A DNA stretch of 64,000 nucleotides from JBBATK01 sp044228285 (GCA_044228285.1 JBGAVD010000003.1:1-64000), one strand, 5' to 3'; positions 1 to 10,208 are shown, numbered from the stretch's first letter. Numbers and translations are program-made. Notes: generated by a model from the letters alone, not told the origin.

Positions 1-3000
1 GTCGAGAGATCCCAACCATAGCTACTGCCAACTGTTCCTGGCAGACCAAGGTAAACATCAACCTTCGCAGTAAAGCCTGAGCCAAACACACTACTATATC
101 CGCCTAGGCGACTGAATGCACCCTTGAATGCGAATGGACTCGATGGTACAGGAGTTGAGGACAAGCGTGCGTGAGCCGCACCGGTCTTAGAAGTAATTCC
201 ATCGGTTCCACTGACAACGCGATCGATTGGTGTTGCGTATTGGTTCCAATCGGTTGATGGGGTGGTTAAGTAAGGACCACTGACCCAACCTGCATTCTCA
301 AAGCCTTGGAAGTGTCCGAAGTCTTGTGCTGTTGATACAAAGTTGACTACTGCTCCGCAGACGTTCGCATCGTTGTTGACGGTGATGTTTGCTGGGCAGG
401 TTACACTTGGGGCTGTGACGTCGGTTACGGTAATGATTTGCGCACATGAAGCACTTGTTCCACACGGACTTGTTGCTGTCCAGGTACGTGTGATATAACC
501 AGTTGCATTACATGAATTCAGGTTTGAACGATCATCATTGTAGCTTACCGCCAGTGGACTACCGCAATAAGTAGCCACTGCCGTGCCTGTGTTATACGGA
601 TCTTTGTCCTGGGTCTGATTGACAATAACATTTGCCGGACAAGTGATGCTCACTGAAGACGCACTCGACACGCTAAAGATACGTGTACATGATGTAAATT
701 GACCACAATCGTCGAATACATTAAACACAACTTGTTCACTGCCTCCGCATGCTGATGGAGGGGTGGGTGGTCCAATGATGATCGAACCAACATTGCAGCC
801 TCCAACGGCTGTGAAAGCAGAAAGCCAGCCAGCATAGATATTATTGACCTGAGTTTGGGACAAACAAGGAGGCAGAGTCTGATCAGGAGGACAATTCGCG
901 AAAATAGGCGGTGGATTGATGGTTATCGTTACAGAAACAGTTGAACTGTTTCCACAGGCATCCATCACCTTAAACGTTCTTAACACAACAGGACAAGCAG
1001 AGCCGATGGTCACATCATGATAGCTCACGGTGGAAGCGGAGGCACTGCAATCATCGCTGTAACTAAGTCCATGTGCGATAAACTCGGCATACGTGGAAGC
1101 TGCTTCTGTTTCGCTGTAAATCGGACCTGTAATACTGGAAACGCCACAACCGACAATATTCACTGGCGAACCAGCGCTAAGAGTTGGAGCTACATTGTCA
1201 GAGATTGTGATTGTTTGCGAGCAACTAGCAGTATTGCCGCACATATCTTGCACAAACCAAGAACGAGTTACAATAACAGGGCAAGTACCGCTTTGTGTAT
1301 CGATATACGAAACCAGTCCAATTCCGCAATTGTCAGAAGCATTTCCGAGGTTCGGAGCAGAAGTGAATTCACTTAAAGTAGAAGACGTCAGTGTAGAACT
1401 AAATGCCGGATTTACAAGAACAGAAACATCACAGCCGATAAGAGTTCTTGATGAACCACAAGTGATAGTTGGGTTACTGTTATCAACAATGCTTATGGTT
1501 TGAGCGCAACTGGAAGTCAAGCCGCAGGCATCCGCAACTACCCAGGTTCTTGTAACGAGGATCGGACAACTTCCAGTCTTTGTATCAGAATAGGTATAGG
1601 ATAGCGAGCCTCCACAGTTTGCAGACGCCGAACCACCAGCTGCAACGAAATCACCACTTTGTGAACTTTCAGAGTAGGCTGGTGTTAATGATGACTCATT
1701 GCAAGCATTTACTGTGACTGCTGATGGACAGGTAACTATTGATGGTGCTGTAGTATTTTCTATAGTGATGACCTGCTGACAAGTAGCTGTATTACCACAT
1801 TGATCTTCACCCTTATATGTGCGTACAATCATAAACTTTGCATCGCAGACCATGTTCGCAGTTACATCACTAACGTGAGAGATGGTTACCGAGCCTGAAC
1901 AATTGTCGGTTGCGCCAATAGCAAGTGTAACACCTGGAACATCTGCATAACAACTTACTGTTAGGGCAGCTGGACAGCTAAGGGTTGGAGCTTGCGTATC
2001 TGAGACATAAATAATCTGCATACAGCTAGCACTATTTCCACAGAGATCTGTTGCAGTAAATGTTCTTTGAACACTATAGTTGTTTGCGCAACTTCCAGCT
2101 ACGGTTGCACTACTTACTGTAATAACCGGTGTCGCTGAGCAATTGTCAACTCCTACGATACCCACTGTAGTTTCGGCTGGCACTGCAGATCCACAGTCCA
2201 CGGTGATGTTTGCAGGACAATTGCTAATAGAAGGTGCAATATTGTCGTTGACAACGATAACCTGTGCACAACTTGCTGTATTCGCACATGCATCTGTAGC
2301 TAAATAGGTACGTGTTACACTAAAGCTATTTGGACATGAGCCTGCTGTTGTTACGTCTGCTACCCATGTCACAACCACATTGCTGCCGCAGTTGTCAGTT
2401 GTAGTAACGGCACCAACATTCGGACTAGGAATGTTATCAGAGCAGCTAACTGTGAGTCCTGATGGACAAGTAATACTTGGAGCAGTGTTATCGGTTAACG
2501 TTATGGTTTGTGCACATGTGGAGCTGTTTCCGCAAGGATCGGTTGCACGGAAGGTACGAGTGATCACGAAGCTATTAGCACATCCGCTACTAACCGTAAC
2601 ATCGCTTACGAATGCTACATTTACCGTACCCGTACAGTTATCTGTTGTTGTAACACCGGTTGTTGTTTGCGCTGGAATCGAGCCAGTGCAGTTAACCGTT
2701 ACACCTGCAGGACAAACGATAGTTGGAGCAGTATTGTCGCGTACATAAACCACTTGCTGACAGGTGCTGAAGTTTCCGCAGGCATCTGTTGCAACCCATT
2801 TGCGTGGGAAGTGGTAGCTGTTTGCACATCCGTCGTTTACGGTACAAGGAATACAATCCGCTCTAGTAATACTGACAACCGCACTGCATGCATCCGTTGC
2901 CGTCGCACGAGCTAGCGAGAGATTGGTATTCGGATTGAGATCGGTTCCACACTCAACTGTAACATCAGCTGGACACGTTATCGTTGGTGCAACTCGATCA

Positions 3001-5276
3001 CGGACAGTGATGGTTTGCGCGCAACTGCTGCTGTTACCAGCAGCGTCGGTAGCCTTCCATGTTCGTGTAAAATGATACTTCGCAGCACAACCTCCGTCAG
3101 CTATGTTCGCTCCATCGGTGTACGTGTAGCTAATACCACCTGCACAATTGTCCACTGCTGATGCAGAGCCTGTGTTTGCAGGAAGTTGTGAAGCAGTACA
3201 CTCAATAGTCACATTCGCTGGGCAAGTAATTGTTGGCGGCATATTATCGCTCACTGTAACAGTCTGAGCACATGTAGCCGTGTTACCAAAATTGTCTGTA
3301 ACCTTCCAAACGACCGTATTCACTCCAAGGCTATACGCACCAGGTGCATTATTGGTCACTGTGAGTGTAGTACCCGAGCAGCTAGAACCCGTTGTTGGAG
3401 TACCTAAACTGACACTACCTGCTGTAGCTGTACAACCACTATTCGTGGTTGCACTAACATTTGCAGGACAGCTTATGGTTGGTGTACAATGCTCACCTAT
3501 GGAAAAGTCACTAAAGCTTGTAAATAGTGTTCCCTTCGTTGATGTTGCTGTTGGGTTTGAAGTGGTGCCCGGAGCAGATGCCCAGTTTGGAGAATCATAC
3601 TTGCGCATGAAGAACGCGCTTTGTGATCCGCCATTGATTTCTGTTACATCATAGGTGAAGGTTGCATCGTAGGTCGTGAAAGCGATTGAGCCAGCACCGC
3701 CAGGATTGTTCACCAAACTCCAGTAGCGCGTAACGCACTTGGCTGGGTCAATACCCGAACCCGGACTGAGTGATGGGTGATTTCCGTCTGTTGTCGTTCC
3801 CAAGAGGTAACCACTAGTGCTTATGCTTGCAAAGTTGACAAGTACTGGAGCGTAAGCTGTTGCATCACCGATTGCAAAGGTGTGGGAAAGTACCGATCCA
3901 GTGAATTGCCAAATCAAGTTGCCATTCACCCAACCAGCAGAAGCTGACGCACCACTAATGCTCGCTGTCGACAAAAGGCTAATGCTGTTTGAAGAAGTGT
4001 TGAGGAGGGCTCCTGTCGAAAACGACAAAATGCCAGACACGCTGACATTTGATCCCAAATTCACATTTCCGCTTGTAGGGGCGATTGAGAGGTTGGCAAC
4101 TGCTCCGGGCAAACCATCGCCTGTCGCTTGCGTTGCTGAACCGTTATAGATGAAACTTGTATTGCTACCAGAATTGAACACACGTGTTTCAGTTTGAACG
4201 TTACCACCAGTTGCTCCTGTTGTCGAAGCAGTGATACCGAATGGCGAACGAATTCCGAGTGTGGATCCAGACAGCATGGTAAAGCTCGAACCAGTTCCTC
4301 CGCTAAGGACGGTTGATGCGCCTGCCATTTGTAAGGTTGAACCACCGCTGACCGTAAAGTCGAGGTCATTGCTAAGGGTGCCACCAGATGTGAATGTCTG
4401 AATTCCACTTCCATTAAAGTTAACTGCACCGTTACTGATACCACTAGAGGTAAAGGTGCCAGCACTTACAGTAAAGTCTCCACCAACTGCCAAGGTCCCA
4501 GTTGAGGTTCCGTCGCTCAAGTCGAAAGTACCACCGCTCTGGTTAAAAGCACCGGATACGTTTAAGCTTCGAACAGTTGATGACGCAACACGAAAACTAC
4601 CGCCACTCATGACAAAGTTTCCACTAACATTCAATGGTGTTTGAACCATACGTAAAATTGCTGACCCGGTACTCTGGATAGTCATTGTACCAGCAACTGC
4701 CATAGAGCCGGATGCCAGATTTCGATTGCCAGTCATACTGGCACAGTTCACCGTGAAGTTACCGAAGGTCTGTCCCATTCCCGTGGGGTCTGTAGAAGTC
4801 ACTCCTGTAATCAAACAGGTTGAAGCTCCATGCCAGCTCGCACTTGGGATAGCGCCTCCGTCTTGAGCATGCTCATAACTAGAACCACTACCAAAGCTCA
4901 GTGTGCCGTTGTTCAAGACAGTTCCGGCATTCACCATACTTCCATTCACCGTCAACGTATTGCCGGCATTAATGGTCAAAGACTTCGCTGTACTTATACT
5001 AATAGAAGCCCCCGCATTAATGACATAGGCACCACCAATATCAAGCTGTGCTTGATTGGGCGTACCACTAATGACAATACTATTACCACTGGTCAGTGGG
5101 TTCGGTGGCATTCCTGCAGCAGACCAGTTAGCAGTGTTATTCCAGCTACTGCTGGTTCCACCGGTGAAGGTATAGGTGGTTGCCTGAGCACCAACTGTCA
5201 ATGCAAACAGAAGGGCTAGACACAAACAAGCTGGGACTCCCAGACTTGAGGCATTGAAGAAATAGCGGTTCTTCAT
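1..5276 (-). CDS. Giant secreted HYR-repeat surface protein (C-terminus outside window)
   Basis: The frame opens with an ATG at 5276 and stays open to the left edge, giving about 1,758 residues with the C-terminus missing. The first ~30 residues are a signal peptide (MKNR, then a hydrophobic stretch ending in a VGAQA-like site). Residues ~30-480 are Gly/Ser/Thr-rich beta-repeat sequence of adhesin or autotransporter-passenger style, with recurring 'sGtl.vsGnftvsgG' patterns. From about residue 590 come some twelve consecutive HYR-type Ig-like modules of ~80 residues. Each starts APTITCPAxVTV or similar, has a central 'DNC' and ends 'TCAQTITVxDN'. The last ~110 visible residues leave the HYR pattern. 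HYR modules are known from secreted adhesins and cell-surface proteins. A role in adhesion or matrix is inferred. A T9SS sorting tail may lie beyond the edge. Many small open frames on the opposite strand are shadows of the repeats. Confidence 0.9.
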   Translation of the reverse strand, partial: MKNRYFFNASSLGVPACLCLALLFALTVGAQATTYTFTGGTSSSWNNTANWSAAGMPPNPLTSGNSIVISGTPNQAQLDIGGAYVINAGASISISTAKSLTINAGNTLTVNGSMVNAGTVLNNGTLSFGSGSSYEHAQDGGAIPSASWHGASTCLITGVTSTDPTGMGQTFGNFTVNCASMTGNRNLASGSMAVAGTMTIQSTGSAILRMVQTPLNVSGNFVMSGGSFRVASSTVRSLNVSGAFNQSGGTFDLSDGTSTGTLAVGGDFTVSAGTFTSSGISNGAVNFNGSGIQTFTSGGTLSNDLDFTVSGGSTLQMAGASTVLSGGTGSSFTMLSGSTLGIRSPFGITASTTGATGGNVQTETRVFNSGSNTSFIYNGSATQATGDGLPGAVANLSIAPTSGNVNLGSNVSVSGILSFSTGALLNTSSNSISLLSTASISGASASAGWVNGNLIWQFTGSVLSHTFAIGDATAYAPVLVNFASISTSGYLLGTTTDGNHPSLSPGSGIDPAKCVTRYWSLVNNPGGAGSIAFTTYDATFTYDVTEINGGSQSAFFMRKYDSPNWASAPGTTSNPTATSTKGTLFTSFSDFSIGEHCTPTISCPANVSATTNSGCTATAGSVSLGTPTTGSSCSGTTLTVTNNAPGAYSLGVNTVVWKVTDNFGNTATCAQTVTVSDNMPPTITCPANVTIECTASQLPANTGSASAVDNCAGGISYTYTDGANIADGGCAAKYHFTRTWKATDAAGNSSSCAQTITVRDRVAPTITCPADVTVECGTDLNPNTNLSLARATATDACSAVVSITRADCIPCTVNDGCANSYHFPRKWVATDACGNFSTCQQVVYVRDNTAPTIVCPAGVTVNCTGSIPAQTTTGVTTTDNCTGTVNVAFVSDVTVSSGCANSFVITRTFRATDPCGNSSTCAQTITLTDNTAPSITCPSGLTVSCSDNIPSPNVGAVTTTDNCGSNVVVTWVADVTTAGSCPNSFSVTRTYLATDACANTASCAQVIVVNDNIAPSISNCPANITVDCGSAVPAETTVGIVGVDNCSATPVITVSSATVAGSCANNYSVQRTFTATDLCGNSASCMQIIYVSDTQAPTLSCPAALTVSCYADVPGVTLAIGATDNCSGSVTISHVSDVTANMVCDAKFMIVRTYKGEDQCGNTATCQQVITIENTTAPSIVTCPSAVTVNACNESSLTPAYSESSQSGDFVAAGGSASANCGGSLSYTYSDTKTGSCPILVTRTWVVADACGLTSSCAQTISIVDNSNPTITCGSSRTLIGCDVSVLVNPAFSSTLTSSTLSEFTSAPNLGNASDNCGIGLVSYIDTQSGTCPVIVTRSWFVQDMCGNTASCSQTITISDNVAPTLSAGSPVNIVGCGVSSITGPIYSETEAASTYAEFIAHGLSYSDDCSASASTVSYHDVTIGSACPVVLRTFKVMDACGNSSTVSVTITINPPPIFANCPPDQTLPPCLSQTQVNNIYAGWLSAFTAVGGCNVGSIIIGPPTPPSACGGSEQVVFNVFDDCGQFTSCTRIFSVSSASSVSITCPANVIVNQTQDKDPYNTGTAVATYCGSPLAVSYNDDRSNLNSCNATGYITRTWTATSPCGTSASCAQIITVTDVTAPSVTCPANITVNNDANVCGAVVNFVSTAQDFGHFQGFENAGWVSGPYLTTPSTDWNQYATPIDRVVSGTDGITSKTGAAHARLSSTPVPSSPFAFKGAFSRLGGYSSVFGSGFTAKVDVYLGLPGTVGSSYGWDLS

Positions 5277-5932
5277 GAGATATAGTTATAATGTAAAAAG
5301 TATCATGTTCAGTGAATGCATCAACACGCATTCAAAAACTCAGCAGTAGGCAACACTCCTGTGTGCAGTCTGCCAAGTCAAACGAAAACTGCCCATCTAC
5401 TAGGCTTTTCGTTGTTCTCCTTCAGTCGTTAACACAACACACAGTAATGACACTGCACTGTTGCGCTGTCGCTGTGTCCTTACAATTCCCCTGCCAGACT
5501 TTTTCTGGAGTCTTTCAGGGGCGCATCCTGCGTTTCTTGAAAAAGCTTGTTTTCGTTCGATTTATCAGATTCTGGTTTCAACCATCTGGTTGCAACCGGC
5601 TCTCAGTCCTATCCTGGTAAGTAAGCCATCATCCTTGACTGTTCTTGCACCACTGGGTGCGACATCGTCTGAGAACTTTGAATGTATTGGTCGCTCGAAA
5701 AGCGCGAACCAAATGAACCAGTGCATCGTGCATTCGAGCTATGATCTCTGGGTGATACTGTGAGTAGCACCAGCTCTAGGGTTCAAATAATAAGTCACAA
5801 GCCTCATGAATTCTTCGATGAGCTTGGACCTCAATGGTGAATTGAGTCGTGACGTTGCATAGCAACGTGAGTGCAGATAGATAGTGGAGTTGGTGCGGAT
5901 AGACTGTACCGAACTCTGGACCATGAGCGAAT

Positions 5933-5953
5933 GCATGCGGCATAGCCGCATGC
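5933..5953. repeat. Perfect 9-bp palindrome with 3-base loop
   Basis: GCATGCGGC, loop ATA, GCCGCATGC. The stem is perfect. It belongs to a set of intergenic palindromes in this window that share a three-base loop but not a stem sequence. No T-run follows on either strand, so it is not a normal intrinsic terminator. Confidence 0.6.
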
Positions 5954-5996
5954 CTAAGAAGAACAACCTTGCAATCAACCCATGACAAAGTCATGT

Positions 5997-6266
5997 TCAC
6001 CAGTTGATCTCGATCACATATCTCTTCACTCCACCTTGCGCGTCCTGCGGCTGTGTTGTGTAGAGCATGCTCACATTAATGGCTGCGTTTTCTTCGCTGT
6101 CAAAAATCAACCAGTACTCGTTCACGTACAATACGTACAAGTACCGAAAGATTCGATGTTCGAACGACGTAGAGTGGCCCCCCGGCTTCCCTATTTCATC
6201 ACTATTTGGGTAGGCAGACTTCTTTGGCAGATGCTTTCGCATCAATGAAATCCTGTGAAGAAACAC
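5997..6266 (-). CDS. Doubtful small ORF, possibly a gene remnant
   Basis: This is an 89-codon frame. Its second half (from about residue 37, FRYLYVLYVNEYWLIF onward) has the amino-acid texture of a real beta-rich protein and ends in VIEINW, while the first 35 residues do not. I recognise no family. There is no ribosome-binding site of note and no neighbour that explains it. It may be the 3' end of a decayed gene in the otherwise empty 5.3-6.8 kb region, or a chance frame. Confidence 0.22.
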   Translation of the reverse strand: MFLHRISLMRKHLPKKSAYPNSDEIGKPGGHSTSFEHRIFRYLYVLYVNEYWLIFDSEENAAINVSMLYTTQPQDAQGGVKRYVIEINW

Positions 6267-6796
6267 TTCCTTGTTGCTGCTTTCCCTTCCTCTGCTGCTT
6301 CAAAGTTAGAGAGAAAAAGTGTGTAAGCAATAATTTTTTCAAGGACTTTAGTAAGCGGATACAGAATTGAAGGCATCTCCATCTCTGACTCATAACCCGA
6401 CTAAGAGGTGCAGGGTGTATGTTTCAAATGCGTCCTGCTACTTACTAAGCCACTATTTTACGGGCAGTTAACAGTTGCGAAATAGGGCGACAGCGTTCAG
6501 ATCTTGCGCTTGGATGGAGGTAGAAACGATATCGTCAAAACTGTATGTGTACATTGTTAAACCTTCTTTACACAAACCCACTGTTAAGCCCCTCGACCAC
6601 TTCTGAAGTGTACATTCAGTTTAAAACACTGGAATCTTATCTGACTTTTAAACTTCGAGCCACTGTGCAGGATCTTTGGTCACATAAATAAAGGTCCACT
6701 CAATCAACAATACTCATCATGGGGCACACTACCTGACGGCGGTAATTCTACGCAATCAGGAATCTGAGTAGAATGCGAAGGCTTTCAGCATCGAAC

Positions 6797-6836
6797 AAAA
6801 AAAAGTGGCGCAAAGAAAGCGATTCTTTGCGCCACT
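6797..6836 (-). terminator. Intrinsic terminator of the 607-aa gene
   Basis: A perfect 13-bp stem (GTGGCGCAAAGAA at 6805-6817, partner at 6823-6835) has a 5-base loop. Reading leftward it is followed by an eight-T run (A's at 6797-6804 on the + strand). It lies about 50 bases past the stop codon at 6886. Confidence 0.9.
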
Positions 6837-6885
6837 CATAAAGGTAGTCGTAGTCAGTTGAATGCCTTCGTGTATACATCGAACG

Positions 6886-8709
6886 CTACACGCTCATCAC
6901 AACCGACTCTCGTTCGCTAAAGATACTCTCGAGCTCTTCATGATAGCGTTGCAATTCAGCAAGCATCAGTGGAATGTTCTGTTTGAAACTCTGCGGGATC
7001 GTAGGAAACATTTCTCGATAGTAATTAATACCATCGATAAGGTTAGAACGGAAGGTATCAAAATACTTACGTTGAGAATCACTAATCTCGCCAGCGCAAT
7101 CGAGTACTTTATTGCGCAGATAGTCGACGTACAATGACAGTTCCTTGATGAACATGTTTGGACGATCTGTTCTACTCATGATGTTCGTGCGACCATAGAT
7201 ATGATCTACCATTTCGCGAAGCGAAACGACATGATCATAATAAGCCATGTTCGGACCTGGACAAACAGCCACGCCCTGCGACCCGCGATAGGTCTTCAAT
7301 GAGTAGGCTTTCAGCGCCGCGTTTCCAAGCCCTACACACAAACAAGTCTTCTGCGTTACATCATCATACTCTCTTGATAAAGGCGCTTCCGCGCCCATCT
7401 CTTCTTGCATTTCACCTAGCTTGTGCTTTTGATACTGGATTGACGCAGTACAAATAGGCTTCGAGGTATAGGCTGGTGTGGACACTAAGTGTTTCTTCAA
7501 ACATGCTGCGCCAGGTTTTCCGATGGCAATTCGATTTAGCAGCTCGACTTCAGCTGTATTTCCCCGAACAGAATTGAAAGGGACACCTAAGGGTGAGATT
7601 TTACTCAAGTACAAATCCTTCTCTGTCGCCTTCTCAAGAATCTCAATAGTCTCCTGGTCGATACTCACAGCTTCCGGCACCAAGAGAAATGGAGTACCCC
7701 AGCCAACAGAGTCGACATTATACTTATGAAAGAGAAACGACTGTTCCTCCCAGGTTCCAACACCACCCTGTACAGTTAATCTCTGTTGTGGAATTTGTGA
7801 AGGAATCTCTTTTTGTGCATTGCGCAATCCAGCGGAGAGTGCGTCGAATAACTCTTCAGCAAGTTCTTGACGCTGGTTGTGAAACTCCTGCATGATTGGG
7901 CCAAGTAAATATCCATCACTAGCAAAGGCGTGTCCACCGCAATTCAAACCAGACTCTACACGAAACTCTGAAACCCACAGACCCTTCTTTGCAAGGAACT
8001 TTCCTTGAATCAATGCTGATCGATAGTCGCTGACCTTCAGAATGATCTGCTTATTCAAGACTCCTTGCGGATTTGGGAAGAAGTCTGCGAACTGTGCAAT
8101 GTATCCATAGAGACGCGGATTCATACCAGCACTAAACACCAACGAAGAACTGAGTTTACTCTGTGCGAAACCACGTAACGATGCGTGCGCATCGTTGAAC
8201 TCAGTGGAAAGAGCAGTGCCATCTTTCGTATAGGAAACCGAATCAACCTTGGTCATGATGTTCCCATCGATGCTGCCTGGTCGCATTTGCTGTCGCAATG
8301 CATCTTCTGCCACCTTGCGCTCATCGCCGCTCAACTTTAGCATCGAATAATACTGTTGCTTGAGCGCTGATTGCTCATTCAACATCTCAAAGTACTTCGT
8401 TATCTCAGTACCTTCCTCAAATGGAGTATTCTTGAGTGCATTGAAACGAAGATCAACTATATCTGCTACCAAATTCAGATAGGCTGTGACTCGGCGTGCT
8501 TTGCAATCGTGTTCACTTTCATCGATAGGTACGAACTCAAAACCAAAATTCTGACAGTGCATCTCGCGAATTTGCTCAATGAGTCGATGGTCTATAAGCG
8601 ACATAACCGAAGTGATCCCGTAATGCGCTACGCGTATAGGAGTATCAATCGTATAACTTGTCCCCATGACAGGGATGTGAAACTGATGTATGGGACCTAC
8701 AGGATACAT
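6886..8709 (-). CDS. Conserved hypothetical protein, 607 aa, flavin TIM-barrel-like segment
   Basis: I cannot name the family with confidence. The N-terminus (IPVMGTSYTIDTPIRVAHYG) and a segment near residues 255-275 (ESGLNCGGHAFASDGYLLG) are followed by 'VQGGVGTWEEQSFLFHKYNVDSVGWGTPFL'-type sequence near residues 315-345. This pattern of Gly-rich loops after beta strands resembles FMN-dependent TIM-barrel enzymes such as nitronate monooxygenase. That likeness is my inference, not a firm match. No signal peptide or membrane segment is seen, so it is probably cytoplasmic. The C-terminal ~100 residues are helical. The gene lies 88 bases downstream of tryptophanase on the same strand and may share its transcript. 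A strong terminator follows. Confidence 0.85.
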   Translation of the reverse strand: MYPVGPIHQFHIPVMGTSYTIDTPIRVAHYGITSVMSLIDHRLIEQIREMHCQNFGFEFVPIDESEHDCKARRVTAYLNLVADIVDLRFNALKNTPFEEGTEITKYFEMLNEQSALKQQYYSMLKLSGDERKVAEDALRQQMRPGSIDGNIMTKVDSVSYTKDGTALSTEFNDAHASLRGFAQSKLSSSLVFSAGMNPRLYGYIAQFADFFPNPQGVLNKQIILKVSDYRSALIQGKFLAKKGLWVSEFRVESGLNCGGHAFASDGYLLGPIMQEFHNQRQELAEELFDALSAGLRNAQKEIPSQIPQQRLTVQGGVGTWEEQSFLFHKYNVDSVGWGTPFLLVPEAVSIDQETIEILEKATEKDLYLSKISPLGVPFNSVRGNTAEVELLNRIAIGKPGAACLKKHLVSTPAYTSKPICTASIQYQKHKLGEMQEEMGAEAPLSREYDDVTQKTCLCVGLGNAALKAYSLKTYRGSQGVAVCPGPNMAYYDHVVSLREMVDHIYGRTNIMSRTDRPNMFIKELSLYVDYLRNKVLDCAGEISDSQRKYFDTFRSNLIDGINYYREMFPTIPQSFKQNIPLMLAELQRYHEELESIFSERESVVMSV

Positions 8710-8797
8710 GTTTGAGACCTAGCAATAATGTGCTGGAGAATGAACGTGCAAAACGCGTCAATGTAAATTTAGCTGATACGGGGCTTTGGTTCAAACC

Positions 8798-10171
8798 TTA
8801 TCGTACATATTCCAACTTAGCTGTGAAATGACGCAAAAAAGGCGTTTCGTAGGTCAGTTTCATTGGGCGCAATTGCTCGCGTTCTTTGAAGACCTCAATA
8901 ACGACCTCGATGCAGTAGTCAATGTGACTCTGGGTATAGACTCTTCGAGGAATAGCCATTCTCACGAGCTCCATAGGAGGAGCTTGGTGTTTTCCGTCCG
9001 GACTATAGGTTCCAAACATCAAAGAACCGATTTCGACACTCCTGATTCCGCCTTTGCGGAATAGAGCACAGACAATGGACTGTCCTGGGAAATGTGACGG
9101 GTCAATATGCGACGCAAAGGCTCGCGCGTCAAGATACACTGCATGCCCACCAGTTGGGCGCAAAATCGGAACGCCAGCTTCAATCAACTTGTCACCAAAG
9201 TACTGCGTTGATCGAATACGGTAGTGGAGATAGTTTTCGTCCAATACCTCGCGCAGACCTTGTGCAATGGCTTCTAAATCACGACGTGCCAATCCGCCAT
9301 AGGTGGTAAAGCCCTCGGTAATGATGAGGAGATTACGAGCCTTGCCAGCCCAATCATCATCGTTAAGAGCAATCCAGCCGCCTGTATTTACGAGCGCATC
9401 TTTTTTGGCACTCATTGTACATCCGTCCGCATAACTAAACATCTCTCGAGCGATGTCTTCTACAGGTGTGTATGCAAACTCAGGCTCGCGAAGCTTAATG
9501 AAGTACGCATTCTCAGCAAAGCGACAAGCATCTAAGAATAAGGGGATGCCATGTCGTGTACAAACTCTACGTACCTCGCGGATGTTAGCCATAGAGACGG
9601 GTTGCCCACCTCCACTATTGTTCGTCACGGTGATCATGACGAGAGGAATGTTGTGTGGACCTACTTCATCGATCAAAGCCTCGAGTGCTTCAACATCCAT
9701 GTTGCCCTTGAAGTCAGCTATCTGATCTGGGTGCTTCCCTACTTCGCATAAAAGATCAACAGCCCGCGCACCGCTATACTCTACGTTCGCTCTTGTGGTA
9801 TCAAAGTGCGTATTGTTTGGAACAACTTTTCCGGCACCTCCCACAACACTAAACAGTATTCTCTCGGCAGCACGACCTTGGTGGGTTGGAATGATATGCT
9901 TCATCCCCGTAATATTTCGAACCGCGTCCTCGAATAGATAGTAGCTTTTACTTCCTGCATAGGCTTCGTCGCCATCCATGACCGCTGCCCATTGCTTTGA
10001 GCTCATCGCGGTGGTACCACTGTCGGTAAGGAGGTCTATCAATACGTCTCGTGAATGGAGGAAAAAGGGATTGTAGGAAGCCTCCTGTAATAGCGATTCG
10101 CGTTGTGCCTCAGTAGTGAAATGTATTGGCTCAACAGATTTGATCTTAAAGGGCTCTATGATAGTTTTCAT
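8798..10171 (-). CDS. tnaA: Tryptophanase (beta-eliminating lyase, PLP-dependent)
   Basis: 457 residues. It cleaves L-tryptophan to indole, pyruvate and ammonia in the cytoplasm. The family is clear: GDEAYAGS near residue 67, PTHQGR at 95-100, a conserved Asp in the LFLDACR segment (~211-217), and the PLP-lysine motif TMSAKKDALV with the Schiff-base Lys at about 257. Tyrosine phenol-lyase is the close alternative. It carries an Arg in a SMERG segment that recognises the phenol ring, whereas this protein reads RSVEIGS there, as tryptophanases do, so I call tryptophanase. The start at 10171 matches the family's usual N-terminus (MKTIIEPFKIK). An upstream in-frame ATG at 10249 would add 26 unrelated residues. 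A tight hairpin sits 21 bases before the start. No TnaC-like Trp-containing leader was recognised. Confidence 0.9.
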   Translation of the reverse strand: MKTIIEPFKIKSVEPIHFTTEAQRESLLQEASYNPFFLHSRDVLIDLLTDSGTTAMSSKQWAAVMDGDEAYAGSKSYYLFEDAVRNITGMKHIIPTHQGRAAERILFSVVGGAGKVVPNNTHFDTTRANVEYSGARAVDLLCEVGKHPDQIADFKGNMDVEALEALIDEVGPHNIPLVMITVTNNSGGGQPVSMANIREVRRVCTRHGIPLFLDACRFAENAYFIKLREPEFAYTPVEDIAREMFSYADGCTMSAKKDALVNTGGWIALNDDDWAGKARNLLIITEGFTTYGGLARRDLEAIAQGLREVLDENYLHYRIRSTQYFGDKLIEAGVPILRPTGGHAVYLDARAFASHIDPSHFPGQSIVCALFRKGGIRSVEIGSLMFGTYSPDGKHQAPPMELVRMAIPRRVYTQSHIDYCIEVVIEVFKEREQLRPMKLTYETPFLRHFTAKLEYVR

Positions 10172-10191
10172 GACGCATCGAGTTGTGAAAC

Positions 10192-10208
10192 AAGGGCGGT
10201 CCGCCCTT
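10192..10208 (-). promoter_or_regulatory. Hairpin in the tnaA leader
   Basis: AAGGGCG, loop GTC, CGCCCTT forms a perfect 7-bp stem with a 3-base loop, 21 bases upstream of the tnaA start. It could influence initiation or mRNA stability of tnaA. It could also simply be another of the dispersed triloop palindromes in this window. No T-run follows toward tnaA. Confidence 0.4.

Larger units (their letters stand above)
5277..6796. other. 1.5 kb stretch with no convincing gene
   Basis: This lies upstream of the HYR gene and downstream of the gene ending at 6886. Only short open frames occur and none has a recognisable family. It holds one perfect palindrome (5933-5953) and one weak candidate reading frame (5997-6266), both listed separately. 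The part just right of 5276 must hold the promoter and leader of the HYR gene, but I cannot assign promoter boxes. No tRNA or rRNA is visible. It could be a decayed gene region. Confidence 0.6.

Noticed and set aside
4061..4465. 134-codon frame within the HYR gene region
   Set aside because: It lies in another frame of the same strand as the continuous 1,758-codon HYR gene and reads as low-complexity shadow sequence.
5277..6796. tRNA or small structured RNA in the long intergenic stretch
   Set aside because: No cloverleaf, conserved T-loop or known RNA motif could be found by eye; only one simple palindrome is present.
8798..10171. Tyrosine phenol-lyase
   Set aside because: The substrate-binding Arg of that enzyme is replaced by the VEIG sequence typical of tryptophanases.
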